Source of the DNA: an uncultured Bacteroides sp.
GTDB taxonomy: Bacteria; Bacteroidota; Bacteroidia; Bacteroidales; Bacteroidaceae
Direction of reading: 5' to 3'
DNA length: 64,000 nt
NCBI GenBank assembly: GCA_949289265.1
Contig: CASENE010000108.1
Coordinates: 1 to 64,000 of the forward strand
Part shown: piece by piece, positions 44,113 to 52,382 of the stretch
Position numbering within the stretch: position 1 is the stretch's first letter
Layout: every line of letters starts with the position of its first letter
The notes under the pieces: model-generated
The model's database searches: none
Told to the model about the DNA's origin: nothing
Seen by the model: only the letters and a program-made list of their open reading frames with translations
Translations under genes and position numbers: made by a program

Positions 44113-44232
44113 CGCCGGGCCTTGTAAGTCCACCGACTTGGCGTTATAACTCCACCGACCGGGCGTTACTGTCCCAGCTTGCTGGCATTACTGTCCCAGC
44201 CGGCGGGCGTTACTATCCCAGCCACCGGGCCA
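44112..44232. repeat. Intergenic tandem repeat, family A, five to six units
   Basis: Units with cores CTTGTAAGTCCA, GTTATAACTCCA, GTTACTGTCCCA, ATTACTGTCCCA and GTTACTATCCCA, directly abutting the preceding family B copy. Confidence 0.85.
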
Positions 44233-44309
44233 AAAGAAGCGCGGGCCGCCCCCTGCCGTCCAGACAGAGAGCGCAGCCCGCGCGGGAAACGAAAAACACA
44301 AGTATCCTT

Positions 44310-46538
44310 TTATTTCAATTCAAAAGCCACCTTGCCCTTGACGTCGGCAGCCGAAGCGGCCACGATGGCCTCGAACTTGCCCGGCTCGGCCACCCACTCG
44401 TGGCGGTCGGCGTCGAAGAAGCTCAGGGCGTCGCGTCCCAGGGTGAAGCTCACCTCCTGCTCCTCGCCGGGGGCCAGGCGCACCTTGCGGAAGGCCTTCA
44501 GCTCTTTGACGGGACGGGGCAGGGACGACTTGAGGTCGCTGACGTAGAGCTGCACCACTTCCTGTCCCTCGCGGCTGCCGGTGTTCTTCACCTTGACGCG
44601 CACGGTCACCGTGCCGTCGACCGTCAGGGTCTTCCGGTCGACCGTGGGCTTGCCGTATTCAAAGGTGGTGTAAGTCAGTCCGTGGCCGAAGGCAAAGAGC
44701 GGCTTCACCTTCTTCTGCTTGTCCGCCCAGCGGTAGCCCACGAAGATGCCCTCGTTGTAGCGGATGTCCACGGTGTCGCGCCGGCGCTCGCCGGTGTATT
44801 CGCCCAGGCTGTGCGCAGGCACGTCCTCCAGACGCACGGGGAAGGTGAAGGGCAGGCGGCCGCTGGGGCTGACGTCGCCCGTCAGGACGGATGCCAGGGC
44901 GTTGCCGGCCTCCGAGCCCAGGAACCAGCCCTGCACGATGGCGGGCACGCGGTCTACCCACGGCATGGCCACGGCGTTGCCCGAGATGTTGACCACCACC
45001 AGGCGCGGGTTGGCCTCGGCCAAAGCCTCGATGACGCGGTCTTGACCGTAGGGCAGGGACAACGAAGCGCGGTCAGAGTCCTCGCAGTCCTGTCCGGCGC
45101 TCTTGTTCAGTCCGCCCACGAAGATGACCAGGTCGGCCTCCTTGGCCACTTGGACGGCCTCGGCGATGAGTTCGTCGGGCGTGCGGTCGTCCTTCAAGTC
45201 CTGTCCGGTCACCACGCCGTTGTATTCACCGCCCACGTCGCCCACATAGCCGCGGACATACGTCACCTCGGCCTTGCCCTTGAGGCGGGCGCGGATGCCG
45301 TCCAGCGGCGAAACCTCGCGCTGCACCTTCAGCGACGAGCTGCCGCCGCCCACGGTCATCATCTTCACGGCGTTCTCGCCCACGACGGCCACCTTCTTCA
45401 CCTCGTCCAGGCGGATGGGCAGGAGGCCGCCCTCGTTCTTCAGCAGCACGATGCCCTCCTCGCCGATGCGGCGGGCGGCGTCGTAATGCTCGGGCGAACA
45501 CATCGAGCCGAAGGGCTTGCGCGTGTTCATGGCCGTGCGGAAGATAAGGCGGAGCACGCGGCGCACCTTGTCGTCCAGCTCGCGGGTGCCCACCTTGCCG
45601 GCTTGAATCAATTCCAGGTAGGGATTGGCCAGATAGTAGTTATCGTAGGCATTGCTCACGCCGTTGGCCAGACCGTCCGTCCAGCTGCCAAATTCCAAGT
45701 CCACGCCGTGGGCAATGGCCTGCTCGGTGTTGTGCACGCCTCCCCAGTCGGAGACCACTGCGCCGTCGAAGCCCCATTCGCCCTTCAGGATGTCCTGCAG
45801 CAGGCGTTCGTTCTGGCAGCAGTGCTGGTTCTGGTAGAGGTTGTATCCGCCCATGATAGTCCAGGCCTTGCCCTCCTGCACGGCGGCCTTGAAGGCGGGG
45901 AGGTAGATTTCGTAGAGCGCGCGGTCGTCCACGATGACGTTGGTGTTGTGGCGGTTGACCTCGTGGTTGTTCAGGGCGAAGTGCTTCACGCAGACGGCCA
46001 CCCCGTTCTGCTGCACGCCCTGCACATAAGGCACCACCATGCGACTGCTCAAGTAGGGGTCTTCGCCCATGTATTCAAAGTTGCGTCCGTTGAGCGGGGT
46101 GCGGTAGATATTGACGCCGGGGCCCAGCAGCACGTCCTTCTCGCGGAAGCGGGCCTCTTCGCCCACGCTCTGTCCGTAGAGGAGGGACATGTCGGGGTTC
46201 CACGTGGCGGCCAGGCACGTAAGCGCGGGGAAGGCCACGCACGAGTCGTTGGTCCATCCGGCCTGTTCCCACTCGTCCCAGAGCACCTCGGGGCGCACGC
46301 CGTGGGGGCCGTCGTCGGTCCAGAGTTCGGGGATGCCCAGGCGGGGCACTCCGCCGCTGCTGAATTTGGACTGCGCATGTATCACGTGGAGTTTCTCCGC
46401 CAGGGTCATGCGTCCCAAGGCGTCCTCCACCCTCTCTTCGATGGGTCGGTTTTCGTCCAGGTAGACGGGCTTCTGCTGGGCCGAGAGGGGAAGGGCCGCA
46501 GCCAGCGCCAAGGTAAACCAGAGTTGCTTCTTCTTCAT
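44310..46538 (-). CDS. Glycoside hydrolase family 3 beta-glucosidase-type enzyme
   Basis: 742 aa with signal peptide (MKKKQLWFTLALAAALPLSAQ). N-terminal TIM-barrel-like domain with VKHFALNNHEVNR and the nucleophile Asp in GAVVSDWGG (near residue 260); central alpha/beta sandwich (VAVVGENAVKMMTVGGGSS, FVGGLNKSAGQDCED); fibronectin-III-like C-terminal domain (VRVKVKNTGSREGQEVVQLYVSDLKSS, in part). This is the BglX-type layout. It is periplasmic and releases beta-linked glucose or related sugars from oligosaccharides. A GH5 gene lies upstream on the same strand, so the two may work on the same glucan or mannan. No SusC/SusD pair is nearby. Confidence 0.92.
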   Translation of the reverse strand: MKKKQLWFTLALAAALPLSAQQKPVYLDENRPIEERVEDALGRMTLAEKLHVIHAQSKFSSGGVPRLGIPELWTDDGPHGVRPEVLWDEWEQAGWTNDSCVAFPALTCLAATWNPDMSLLYGQSVGEEARFREKDVLLGPGVNIYRTPLNGRNFEYMGEDPYLSSRMVVPYVQGVQQNGVAVCVKHFALNNHEVNRHNTNVIVDDRALYEIYLPAFKAAVQEGKAWTIMGGYNLYQNQHCCQNERLLQDILKGEWGFDGAVVSDWGGVHNTEQAIAHGVDLEFGSWTDGLANGVSNAYDNYYLANPYLELIQAGKVGTRELDDKVRRVLRLIFRTAMNTRKPFGSMCSPEHYDAARRIGEEGIVLLKNEGGLLPIRLDEVKKVAVVGENAVKMMTVGGGSSSLKVQREVSPLDGIRARLKGKAEVTYVRGYVGDVGGEYNGVVTGQDLKDDRTPDELIAEAVQVAKEADLVIFVGGLNKSAGQDCEDSDRASLSLPYGQDRVIEALAEANPRLVVVNISGNAVAMPWVDRVPAIVQGWFLGSEAGNALASVLTGDVSPSGRLPFTFPVRLEDVPAHSLGEYTGERRRDTVDIRYNEGIFVGYRWADKQKKVKPLFAFGHGLTYTTFEYGKPTVDRKTLTVDGTVTVRVKVKNTGSREGQEVVQLYVSDLKSSLPRPVKELKAFRKVRLAPGEEQEVSFTLGRDALSFFDADRHEWVAEPGKFEAIVAASAADVKGKVAFELK

Positions 46539-46589
46539 ACTTCTTTCTATTTACAGGAACATTGGATTATACTATTCTTGCACTTTTTC

Positions 46590-46955
46590 TTTCGCTTGCC
46601 CGAAAGAAAAAGCTGCCAAAAAGAAAGGGCACCGGCTGCGTCCGTCGGGCTGCTCCAAGGCTTCCCGGACCTAAAGGGCAAAAACTCGCTTCGCTCAAAC
46701 AGATTTGCCCTTTTTAACGGCCCGGAAAGCCTCTCCGCTTTACGCCCGCCGCCCGATGCCGGACAGAGCCAACGGGCAGCGCCAATAGGCACAGCCAAAG
46801 AGTATCTCGCATGCTCCCCATGCGCAGCCCGCGCATAAGCGAAGGGGCGTGAAGCGGAGAGCCCCGGCTCGGAGTAGCCCCGCAGCTTCAGCGCTTGATT
46901 TTTTTCTTTTGGTAGCTTTTCTTTTTGCATCAAGGCAAAAAGAAAAGTACACAAG
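46590..46955. repeat. Degenerate intergenic element with AAAGAAAAAG/TTTTGGTAGC ends
   Basis: No credible gene: open frames here have no family features. The element is bordered by CGCTTGCCCGAAAGAAAAAGC and CTTTTGGTAGCTTTTC..GGCAAAAAGAAAAG and has an inner hairpin (AAAGGGCAAA..TTTGCCCTTT around CTCGCTTCGCTC). I recall similar 300-400 bp elements between genes of other Bacteroides; it may be a non-coding repeat or a decayed insertion. Confidence 0.45.
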
Positions 46956-46958
46956 GCG

Positions 46959-48215
46959 TCACTTCATTCCCAGCGACCGGATATAGCCCTCCTGCTCCAC
47001 GCAGTTCTGCAGCTTGCAGGCCTCCAACAGGTCGGTCAGGGCCTGGCGGGCCAGGGCCTGGTCGGGACGGGCGGCGCGTATCTCGGCGTAGGTGCCGCGC
47101 GGGGCCTCGGCGAAGTCCACCACGGCCTGCCAGCCCTCGGGAGGCGTGATGGCCTGGAAGCACGAGCCGTCCATCTTCTTGTAGGGCCAGAAGGTGTAGC
47201 CGATGTTGTTGTCGCGCATCACGCGGCAAAAGTCCGCCTGCCACTGCTCGGTGTTGTGGCCGATTTCGCCCATGTACATCGGCAGGCCGACACTGTCGCG
47301 GAAGCTGATGAAGCCCTGGATGGCCTCCTGCGTGGCGGGCCCGCCGTAGCGGTGGCAGGTGTACATCAGCTTGTCGTCGAACTTCGAGTCGCGGAAGGGC
47401 CGGAAGTTGCCGTTCCACTGCGCGCCGCCCAGCAGGACGATGTGGTTCTTGTCCACCTCGCGGATGGCGGCCACTCCTTTCTTATAGAGGGCTTCCAGCT
47501 TGGCGTTCAGCTCGTCCACGTTGTCGAAGTAGGGAGCGATGGGCTCGTTCATCAGTTCGTAGCCCAGGATGACGGGCTCGTCCTTGTAGCGGTCGGCAAT
47601 ACGGCGCCAGATGTCGCAGAAGAGTCGCTGGCTGTCCTCGCTTTCCAGCAGCCAGGGGTATCCGTAGCTGTCGTCGATGTTGTCGCCCGTCTGTCCGCCG
47701 GGGGCGTCGTGCATGTCGAGGATGAGGTAGAGGCCCTCGTCGCGGCACCATTCCACCAGGCTGTCCACGCGGGCGAATCCGTCCTGGCGGGCGGTGAGGC
47801 CCATGTAATCCTCGTCGGTGAAGAGCTTGTAGTGGAAGGGCAGGCGGATGGTGTTGGCGCCGGTGCTCCGGATGAACCGGATGTCGTCGCGCGTGACGTA
47901 GTTGTCCTTAAACTGCCGCCAGAAGCGGGCCGTGAAGTCGGGGCCCACCAATTGGCAGAGCATCTCGTTGATGAAGTGCGCGGAGTTGGCCTTATTGAAG
48001 CGGAACATGTATCCCTCCGGGTTGAGCCAGTTGCCCAGGTTGGTGCCCATGATGAACAGGCGCGAGCCGTCGGGCTTCAGGAGGTTCGGTCCGTCGATGC
48101 GCACGAAGCGCTGGCTGCTTTCGGCAGGGGCGTCCGTCGGGGATGCGCCGCCGCAGCCGCAGAGGCCCGCCGTCAGGAGGGCCGCCACAAGTGTGGCTTT
48201 CATGGAATGTTTCAT
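46959..48215 (-). CDS. Glycoside hydrolase family 5 endo-glycanase lipoprotein
   Basis: 418 aa from the ATG at 48215 (MKHSMKATLV); lipobox LCGC. The GH5 barrel is clear: GTNLGNWLNPEG, GANTIRLPFHYKLF, LILDMHDAPGGQTGDN, the acid/base Glu in GYELMNEPIAP (near residue 223), YTCHRYG, and the nucleophile Glu in MYMGEIGHN (near 316), then YTFWPYKKMDGS. GH5 covers cellulases, mannanases and other beta-glycanases; the subfamily cannot be fixed by eye. Its promoter is at 48249-48256. Confidence 0.9.
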   Translation of the reverse strand: MKHSMKATLVAALLTAGLCGCGGASPTDAPAESSQRFVRIDGPNLLKPDGSRLFIMGTNLGNWLNPEGYMFRFNKANSAHFINEMLCQLVGPDFTARFWRQFKDNYVTRDDIRFIRSTGANTIRLPFHYKLFTDEDYMGLTARQDGFARVDSLVEWCRDEGLYLILDMHDAPGGQTGDNIDDSYGYPWLLESEDSQRLFCDIWRRIADRYKDEPVILGYELMNEPIAPYFDNVDELNAKLEALYKKGVAAIREVDKNHIVLLGGAQWNGNFRPFRDSKFDDKLMYTCHRYGGPATQEAIQGFISFRDSVGLPMYMGEIGHNTEQWQADFCRVMRDNNIGYTFWPYKKMDGSCFQAITPPEGWQAVVDFAEAPRGTYAEIRAARPDQALARQALTDLLEACKLQNCVEQEGYIRSLGMK

Positions 48216-48248
48216 AGTGTTGCAGTTGTTTATATGGGTTTTGCTCCT

Positions 48249-48256
48249 CAAAGGTA
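48249..48256 (-). promoter_or_regulatory. -7 element of the GH5 gene
   Basis: TACCTTTG on the minus strand, 34 nt before the start at 48215. Confidence 0.45.
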
Positions 48257-48499
48257 CGGAAGAATCCGCAGAAATAAAACGGCGTATCGCGATGAAGTGG
48301 ACGAAAGGGGACGTGCCTACCCCCTGCTTATGCTGAAAACCAACTGTTTGCGTCCTGCGACGGTGAGGCGTTGATGTAAAAAATAAAAGGCGTTGACGTA
48401 TCCGAAACGTAGTGCCCGCACGGCGTCAGGCAGCCCGATGATACACTTTTGATACACAAATCCATTTCCCCGCCTTCCTGGAAGAGGGGGGTGTGTCAA

Positions 48500-48725
48500 G
48501 ATGCACGACGGTAACTCAATTCTCCTCCTTCGGGAAGGTTGCTCTCCCCCGATAACGGGGGAGTCGGAGGGGGTGAGTACCCGAAGGGGGGAAGGGGGAG
48601 GTGGTAGCGAAGTATCATCAGTTTACCTATAAGATTTAATTTCCTACCTACCACCCCGCCCTTTGGGCACCCCTCCTCCCGGGAGGAGGGGAAATGGATA
48701 GCTGCATCTATTTTGACACACCCTC
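48500..48725. repeat. Intergenic repeat, family B with extra hairpin module
   Basis: Same layout as at 43900, including CTCCCCCGATAACGGGGGAG in the left arm, then GGTGGTAGCGAAGTATCAT, the right arm and GGAAATGGATAG. Confidence 0.85.
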
Positions 48726-48807
48726 AATCCGGTTACCCCGCACGGCGGCGCGACTTTATCCCGGACAAGCCGCAAGGGGCTGGCGCATAACAAAATTTTC
48801 CAGACCG

Positions 48808-48855
48808 CGTGTATCATAAGTGTATTATTTGTGTATCATAAGTGTATCATTTTCG
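48808..48855. repeat. GTGTATCATAAGTGTAT direct repeats
   Basis: The element GTGTATCATAAGTGTAT occurs twice in 45 bp, with a related pair GATACACTTTTGATACAC at about 48439-48458. It is AT-rich in a GC-rich region and carries no gene. Confidence 0.6.
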
Positions 48856-48857
48856 TG

Positions 48858-49010
48858 CAGGCAACTCAATTCTCCTCCTCCGGGGAGGAGGAGTACCCGA
48901 AGGGGGAGGTGGTAGCGAGCTATTTACATGCAAGTCTTCTATTTCCCACCTACCACCCCGCCCGTTGGGCACCCCTCCTCCCAGGAGGAGGGGAAATGGA
49001 CAGCCGCCAA
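48858..49010. repeat. Intergenic repeat, family B (forward), short form
   Basis: CAACTCAATTCTCCTCCTCCGG..GGTGGTAGCGAGC, short centre, CCTACCACCCCGCCCG..GGAGGGGAAATGGAC. It is the second copy within 500 bp. Confidence 0.85.
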
Positions 49011-49042
49011 TATTTCGCCCTCCCCTGCCCGACGAGACTGCC

Positions 49043-49130
49043 GTTATACAAAAATTATACACCCCCGCCGCCAAGCAGCCGAAGGATTATACATGTATAC
49101 AGCCAGGATTATACAAAAATTATACACCTC
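49043..49130. repeat. TTATACAAAAATTATACACC direct repeats upstream of queH
   Basis: Two near-identical copies of TTATACAAAAATTATACACC about 65 bp apart, with GGATTATACATGTATACAGCC between them. Each copy is internally palindromic (TTATAC..GTATAA character), so a regulator site is possible. Confidence 0.55.
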
Positions 49131-49189
49131 CGCCAGCGTCCGCCGGCAAGAATTACGCCCTGTGGCGACCGCTCTACGGATTTCTTGCG

Positions 49190-49197
49190 TATCTTTG
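49190..49197 (+). promoter_or_regulatory. -7 element of queH
   Basis: TATCTTTG, full match, 28 nt before the ATG at 49226. Confidence 0.45.
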
Positions 49198-49225
49198 CCC
49201 GCAGTAACGCAAAAATCCATCGCCC

Positions 49226-49870
49226 ATGCTCACCCTGCAGACCCCCAACGGCGAGACGCGCGTGCTGCTGCACTCGTGTTGCGCCCCCTGCTCGTCGGCC
49301 ATCATCGAATGCCTGCTGGCCAACGGCCTCCGCCCCACCGTGTTCTATTGCAACCCCAACATCTATCCGCTCCAGGAGTACGAGACGCGCAAGCGCGAGG
49401 CCCAGCGTTTCGTTGCCGCGCAGGGCCTGGACTTCGTGGACGCCGACTACGACCATGCGCGCTGGCTGCGCGACGTGGCCACGGGGCTGGAGGACGAGCC
49501 CGAACGCGGACGCCGCTGCCTGCATTGCTTCGCGCTGCGCCTGGAGGCCACCGCCGCCTATGCCGAGGCCCACGGCTTCCGCCTCTTCACCACCACGCTG
49601 GCCTCGAGCCGATGGAAGAGCCTGGAGCAAATCAACGAGGCGGGACGGGCCGCCGCCGCCCGCCACCCCGGCACCGTATTCTGGGAGCAGAACTGGCGCA
49701 AGGGCGGCCTGCAGGAGCGTCGCAACCAGCTGCTGCGCGAACACGGGTTCTACAACCAGCTGTATTGCGGCTGCGAGTTCAGCATGCGCCGCCTGCAAAA
49801 AGACGAGGCGGCGCGCCCGGACACAAACAACCCCGCCTGCCGGCACAGTAATGCCAGCGGGCGGGGATAG
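49226..49870 (+). CDS. queH: Epoxyqueuosine reductase QueH (DUF208)
   Basis: 214 aa. The Cys-rich motifs LLHSCCAPCSS, RRCLHCFALRLE and LYCGCEFS, with FTTTLASSRWKS between them, identify the QueH family, the Fe-S protein that performs the last step of queuosine formation in tRNA instead of cobalamin-dependent QueG. The last dozen residues (ACRHSNASGRG) are encoded by family A repeat DNA that runs through the stop codon, so the natural C-terminus has been replaced or extended by the repeat. Confidence 0.9.
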   Translation: MLTLQTPNGETRVLLHSCCAPCSSAIIECLLANGLRPTVFYCNPNIYPLQEYETRKREAQRFVAAQGLDFVDADYDHARWLRDVATGLEDEPERGRRCLHCFALRLEATAAYAEAHGFRLFTTTLASSRWKSLEQINEAGRAAAARHPGTVFWEQNWRKGGLQERRNQLLREHGFYNQLYCGCEFSMRRLQKDEAARPDTNNPACRHSNASGRG

Positions 49871-49925
49871 TAACGCCAGCGACCGGGGACAGTAGTCCCG
49901 GCCGGCGGGAATAGTAACGCCCAGT
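49838..49925. repeat. Intergenic tandem repeat, family A, overlapping queH and reaching pfkA
   Basis: Four units with cores CACAGTAATGCCA, GATAGTAACGCCA, GACAGTAGTCCC and AATAGTAACGCCC. It overlaps the queH 3' end and abuts the stop of the convergent pfkA. Confidence 0.8.
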
Positions 49926-50911
49926 CAGATGGACAGCTCGTTGAGCACGCGGATCAGGCTCTTGTCCAGGGGCTTGTCGTCCTTGATGGCCTGGGCGAAG
50001 GGGACGTAGACCACCTCGTCGTTGTGTATGCCTATCATCACGTTGCGCTGCCCGTCCATCAGGGCCTCGATGGCGCCCACGCCCAGGCGGCTGGCCAGGA
50101 TGCGGTCGTAGGCACTGGGGCTTCCGCCGCGCTGCAGGTGGCCCAGGATGGAGACGCGCACCTCGTATTGGGGATATTCGCGGCGGACGCGCTCGGCATA
50201 GTGCATGGCTCCGCCGTCCTTGGGGCTCTCGGAGACGATGACGATGCTGCTGTTCTTCGACTTGCGGAAGCCGCGGCTGATGAACTGCTCCAGCTGGTCG
50301 GCGTCGGTGCGGTCTTCGGGAATGATGGCGGCTTCGGCGCCCGAGGCGATGGCGCTGTTCTGGGCCAGGAACCCGGCGTCGCGTCCCATGACTTCGACGA
50401 AGAAGATGCGGTCGTGCGAGGTGGCGGTGTCGCGGATCTTGTCCACACACTCTACGATGGTGTTCAGCGCGGTGTCGTAGCCGATGGTGCTGTCGGTGCC
50501 GTAGAGGTCGTTGTCGATGGTGCCGGGCAGGCCGATGCACACCACGTCGTATTCGTCGGCCAGCTGCCTGGCGCCGGCCAGCGAGCCGTCTCCGCCGATG
50601 ACGACGAGGGCCGAGATGTGTTCGCGCTGCAGGGTCTCGTAGGCCTTGCGGCGGCCTTCGGGCGTGGTGAACTCCTGCGAGCGGGCCGTCTTGAGGATGG
50701 TGCCGCCGCGGCAGATGATGCCGCTGACGTCTTGCGTGGTCAGTTCTTTCACTTCGCCGGCAATGAGGCCTTCGTAGCCGCGGTAGATGCCTTTCACGCC
50801 GAAGCCGTTGTAGATGGCGCTGCGCGTCACGGCGCGGATGGCCGCGTTCATGCCCGAGGCGTCGCCGCCCGAGGTCAGGATGCCGATGTACTTTCTGTTG
50901 TCTTCTTCCAT
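49925..50911 (-). CDS. pfkA: ATP-dependent 6-phosphofructokinase, classical type
   Basis: 328 aa from the ATG at 50911 ([22 protein letters not shown], start shown); upstream in-frame codons are Pro/Gly-rich and non-family. The diagnostic motifs agree with ATP-type group I enzymes: [10 protein letters not shown] (Gly at the ATP/PPi-deciding site) and [13 protein letters not shown] (Gly at the second site), plus [11 protein letters not shown] and [16 protein letters not shown]. This contrasts with the mixed-type paralogue at 15043-16053. It phosphorylates fructose-6-phosphate in glycolysis. Confidence 0.94.
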   Translation of the reverse strand: MEEDNRKYIGILTSGGDASGMNAAIRAVTRSAIYNGFGVKGIYRGYEGLIAGEVKELTTQDVSGIICRGGTILKTARSQEFTTPEGRRKAYETLQREHISALVVIGGDGSLAGARQLADEYDVVCIGLPGTIDNDLYGTDSTIGYDTALNTIVECVDKIRDTATSHDRIFFVEVMGRDAGFLAQNSAIASGAEAAIIPEDRTDADQLEQFISRGFRKSKNSSIVIVSESPKDGGAMHYAERVRREYPQYEVRVSILGHLQRGGSPSAYDRILASRLGVGAIEALMDGQRNVMIGIHNDEVVYVPFAQAIKDDKPLDKSLIRVLNELSI

Positions 50912-51051
50912 GATTCTGTTGCGGGGGGATGGGGTGCGGCCTTCGTGCGAAAAAGGCGGGAAGAGGGGGACGGGCGTCCCGCGGGGGATGCCTCCCCCCT
51001 CCCCGCCCGATGGCCACACAAGGGTGATGTACTAATAAGAAAAAAGAGAGA

Positions 51052-51483
51052 TTACTTCACTTCGATGGTCTTGCCTGCCTTGGCGGCCTCGTCGTCGGCC
51101 TTCTTGGGGATGTCGATGGTCAGGACGCCGTTCTCTGCCTTGGCTGCGATTTTGTCTTTCTCCACGTTGTCCGGCAAGAGGATGGCCTGCTGGAACTTGG
51201 AGTAGGCGAACTCGCGGCGCAGGTATCTCTTGCTGCCTTTGTCCTCGTCCTTGGTCTCCGTCTTCTTCTCCATTTCGATGAGCAGGTTGCCGTTCTCGTC
51301 CAGCGAGACCTTGAAGTCGTCCTTGGTCATGCCCGGAGCGGCCACTTCCACTTTGTAGTTCTTGTCGTCCTCGGCCACGTTGATGGCGGGCGCGGTGGCG
51401 TTGGTCTTCAGCATCCAGTCGTTGTCGAAGAAATCATTGAAGATACTTGGCAACCATCCTTCGTTTCTTTTCGTAGGTGTCAT
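51052..51483 (-). CDS. Hsp20/alpha-crystallin small heat-shock protein
   Basis: 143 aa. The N-terminal part (WLPSIFNDFFDNDWM) is followed by the alpha-crystallin domain (NYKVEVAAPGMTKDDFKVSLD, YLRREFAYSKFQQAILLP and AKAENGVLTIDIPKK, the conserved A-x-x-x-n-G-v-L motif). I start at the ATG at 51483 because a GGAGG sits 8 nt before it; that GGAGG overlaps an upstream in-frame ATG at 51498, which would add only five residues. It is an ATP-independent holdase chaperone. Confidence 0.93.
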   Translation of the reverse strand: MTPTKRNEGWLPSIFNDFFDNDWMLKTNATAPAINVAEDDKNYKVEVAAPGMTKDDFKVSLDENGNLLIEMEKKTETKDEDKGSKRYLRREFAYSKFQQAILLPDNVEKDKIAAKAENGVLTIDIPKKADDEAAKAGKTIEVK

Positions 51484-51702
51484 AGTTGTTACCTCCATTT
51501 TTGTTTAGGTTAAACATGAGTTTGATAGCGAGGCTGCCGCGCCGCGCGGGGTTCTGCCCCGATGGAGGGGGTGGCTTCCCGCGCCGGGCCTGCAGCCTTT
51601 GTCCTTGGGTCTGCAAAAAGCGTTCCGGGTTCCCTTCTGTCTGCAAAACTTCCCGCAGGGTTTCCATTTATCAAGAAGTCCGGACAAAACCGCGACGTTC
51701 TG

Positions 51703-51891
51703 TCACTTCTTCGGCAATTTTGTCAGCAGATAGTTCAAGTTCCGTTCCAAGCGTTCCAGGCGGGCGTAGCATTCGGCCCAGGGGTCGGAGCGGCGCGCGG
51801 GTCGGGGCGGCGTGAGGCCTGCGGGACGTCCTGCCGCTTCCCCCCGCACCACGTCGGGTACGGCGCGGGGGGATGGTCTGTCATCATTCAT
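51703..51891 (-). CDS. Small hypothetical protein with C-terminal coiled coil
   Basis: 62-residue frame from the ATG at 51891 (MNDDRPSPRAVPDVV..) ending in ECYARLERLERNLNYLLTKLPKK (23 residues; its core is RLERLERNLNYLL), which has regular Leu spacing and looks like a short coiled coil. The first half is Pro/Arg-rich and disordered. A longer frame begins at 52044 but would cross the 3' part of the candidate 6S RNA region. Same strand as, and upstream of, hsp20. Could be a spurious frame; I know no family. Confidence 0.35.
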   Translation of the reverse strand: MNDDRPSPRAVPDVVRGEAAGRPAGLTPPRPARRSDPWAECYARLERLERNLNYLLTKLPKK

Positions 51892-52074
51892 ACTGGTCAG
51901 GGTTAGGTTATATAAAGAGTCAGGGTTGGCGTCGGCATGGAATTTGCAGGGAAGGGGCGGGCCGTATCGGCACGTGCGGCGGACGGAAGGTGTATGTATC
52001 GGGCCTGTCATCATGGTCGTAGCCTCCGGCGGCCGTTCCCCCAAAGCCTTTTTGCGAATGGACGGAAAGGATAA

Positions 52075-52298
52075 AAGTTAAGCGTGGGGAACTTTATGGC
52101 ATTACCCGTCCAGAAGTATCCCCATACTTGACCACAACGCGGTAATACATAAAGCCCCACGCCTATATTGTGCTTCCGCGGGGAAGCGTGCATATAGTCC
52201 GTGGAGCGTCTTTGTATTATCCGGCGGCGTCGTTCGGGTTGCGATTGGGGATTTCCTGGACGCTGGATAATGCTAAAAACGCTTCTTCGATGTCTTTG
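52075..52298 (-). ncRNA. ssrS: Candidate 6S RNA
   Basis: Minus-strand transcript of about 220 nt from a near-perfect promoter (52305-52336). The 5' and 3' ends pair: GCATTATCC (52273-52265) with GGGTAATGC (52107-52099), then GTCCAG with CTGGAC and ATCCCCA with TGGGGAT; outside these AAGCG pairs with CGCTT. After a large, weakly paired central region comes a terminal rod in which GGATAATACAAAG (52222-52210) pairs with CTTTATGTATTACC (52154-52141), GCTCCACG with CGTGGGGC, and the apical CTATAT..GCTTCC with GGAAGC..ATATAG. Closing stem, central bubble and long apical arm, at roughly 200 nt and without an open frame, is the 6S RNA architecture that traps RNA polymerase. Family assignment is by structure only. 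Confidence 0.6.
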
Positions 52299-52304
52299 TT
52301 GCGG

Positions 52305-52336
52305 CAAATGTACGCACGATATAAGGAATATGCAAG
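52305..52336 (-). promoter_or_regulatory. Promoter of the candidate 6S RNA
   Basis: Minus strand: CTTG (52336-52333), exactly 20 nt, TACATTTG (52312-52305). Confidence 0.7.
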
Positions 52337-52382
52337 CTGCCGCCCCTGTTTTAATATAGTTTTGTTTTTCCGCGCCGACGGC

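Noticed and set aside
46547-46954. 135-codon minus-strand frame upstream of the GH3 gene
   Set aside because: It consists of the repeat-like element borders and hairpins; the composition is that of non-coding DNA.
44310-48215. Polysaccharide utilisation locus
   Set aside because: Only two glycosidases are present, with no SusC/SusD pair, sulfatase or dedicated regulator nearby.
52011-52307. 98-codon minus-strand frame over the 6S RNA candidate
   Set aside because: The region is dominated by long-range base pairing and the frame shows no domain or good start; a structured RNA explains it better.
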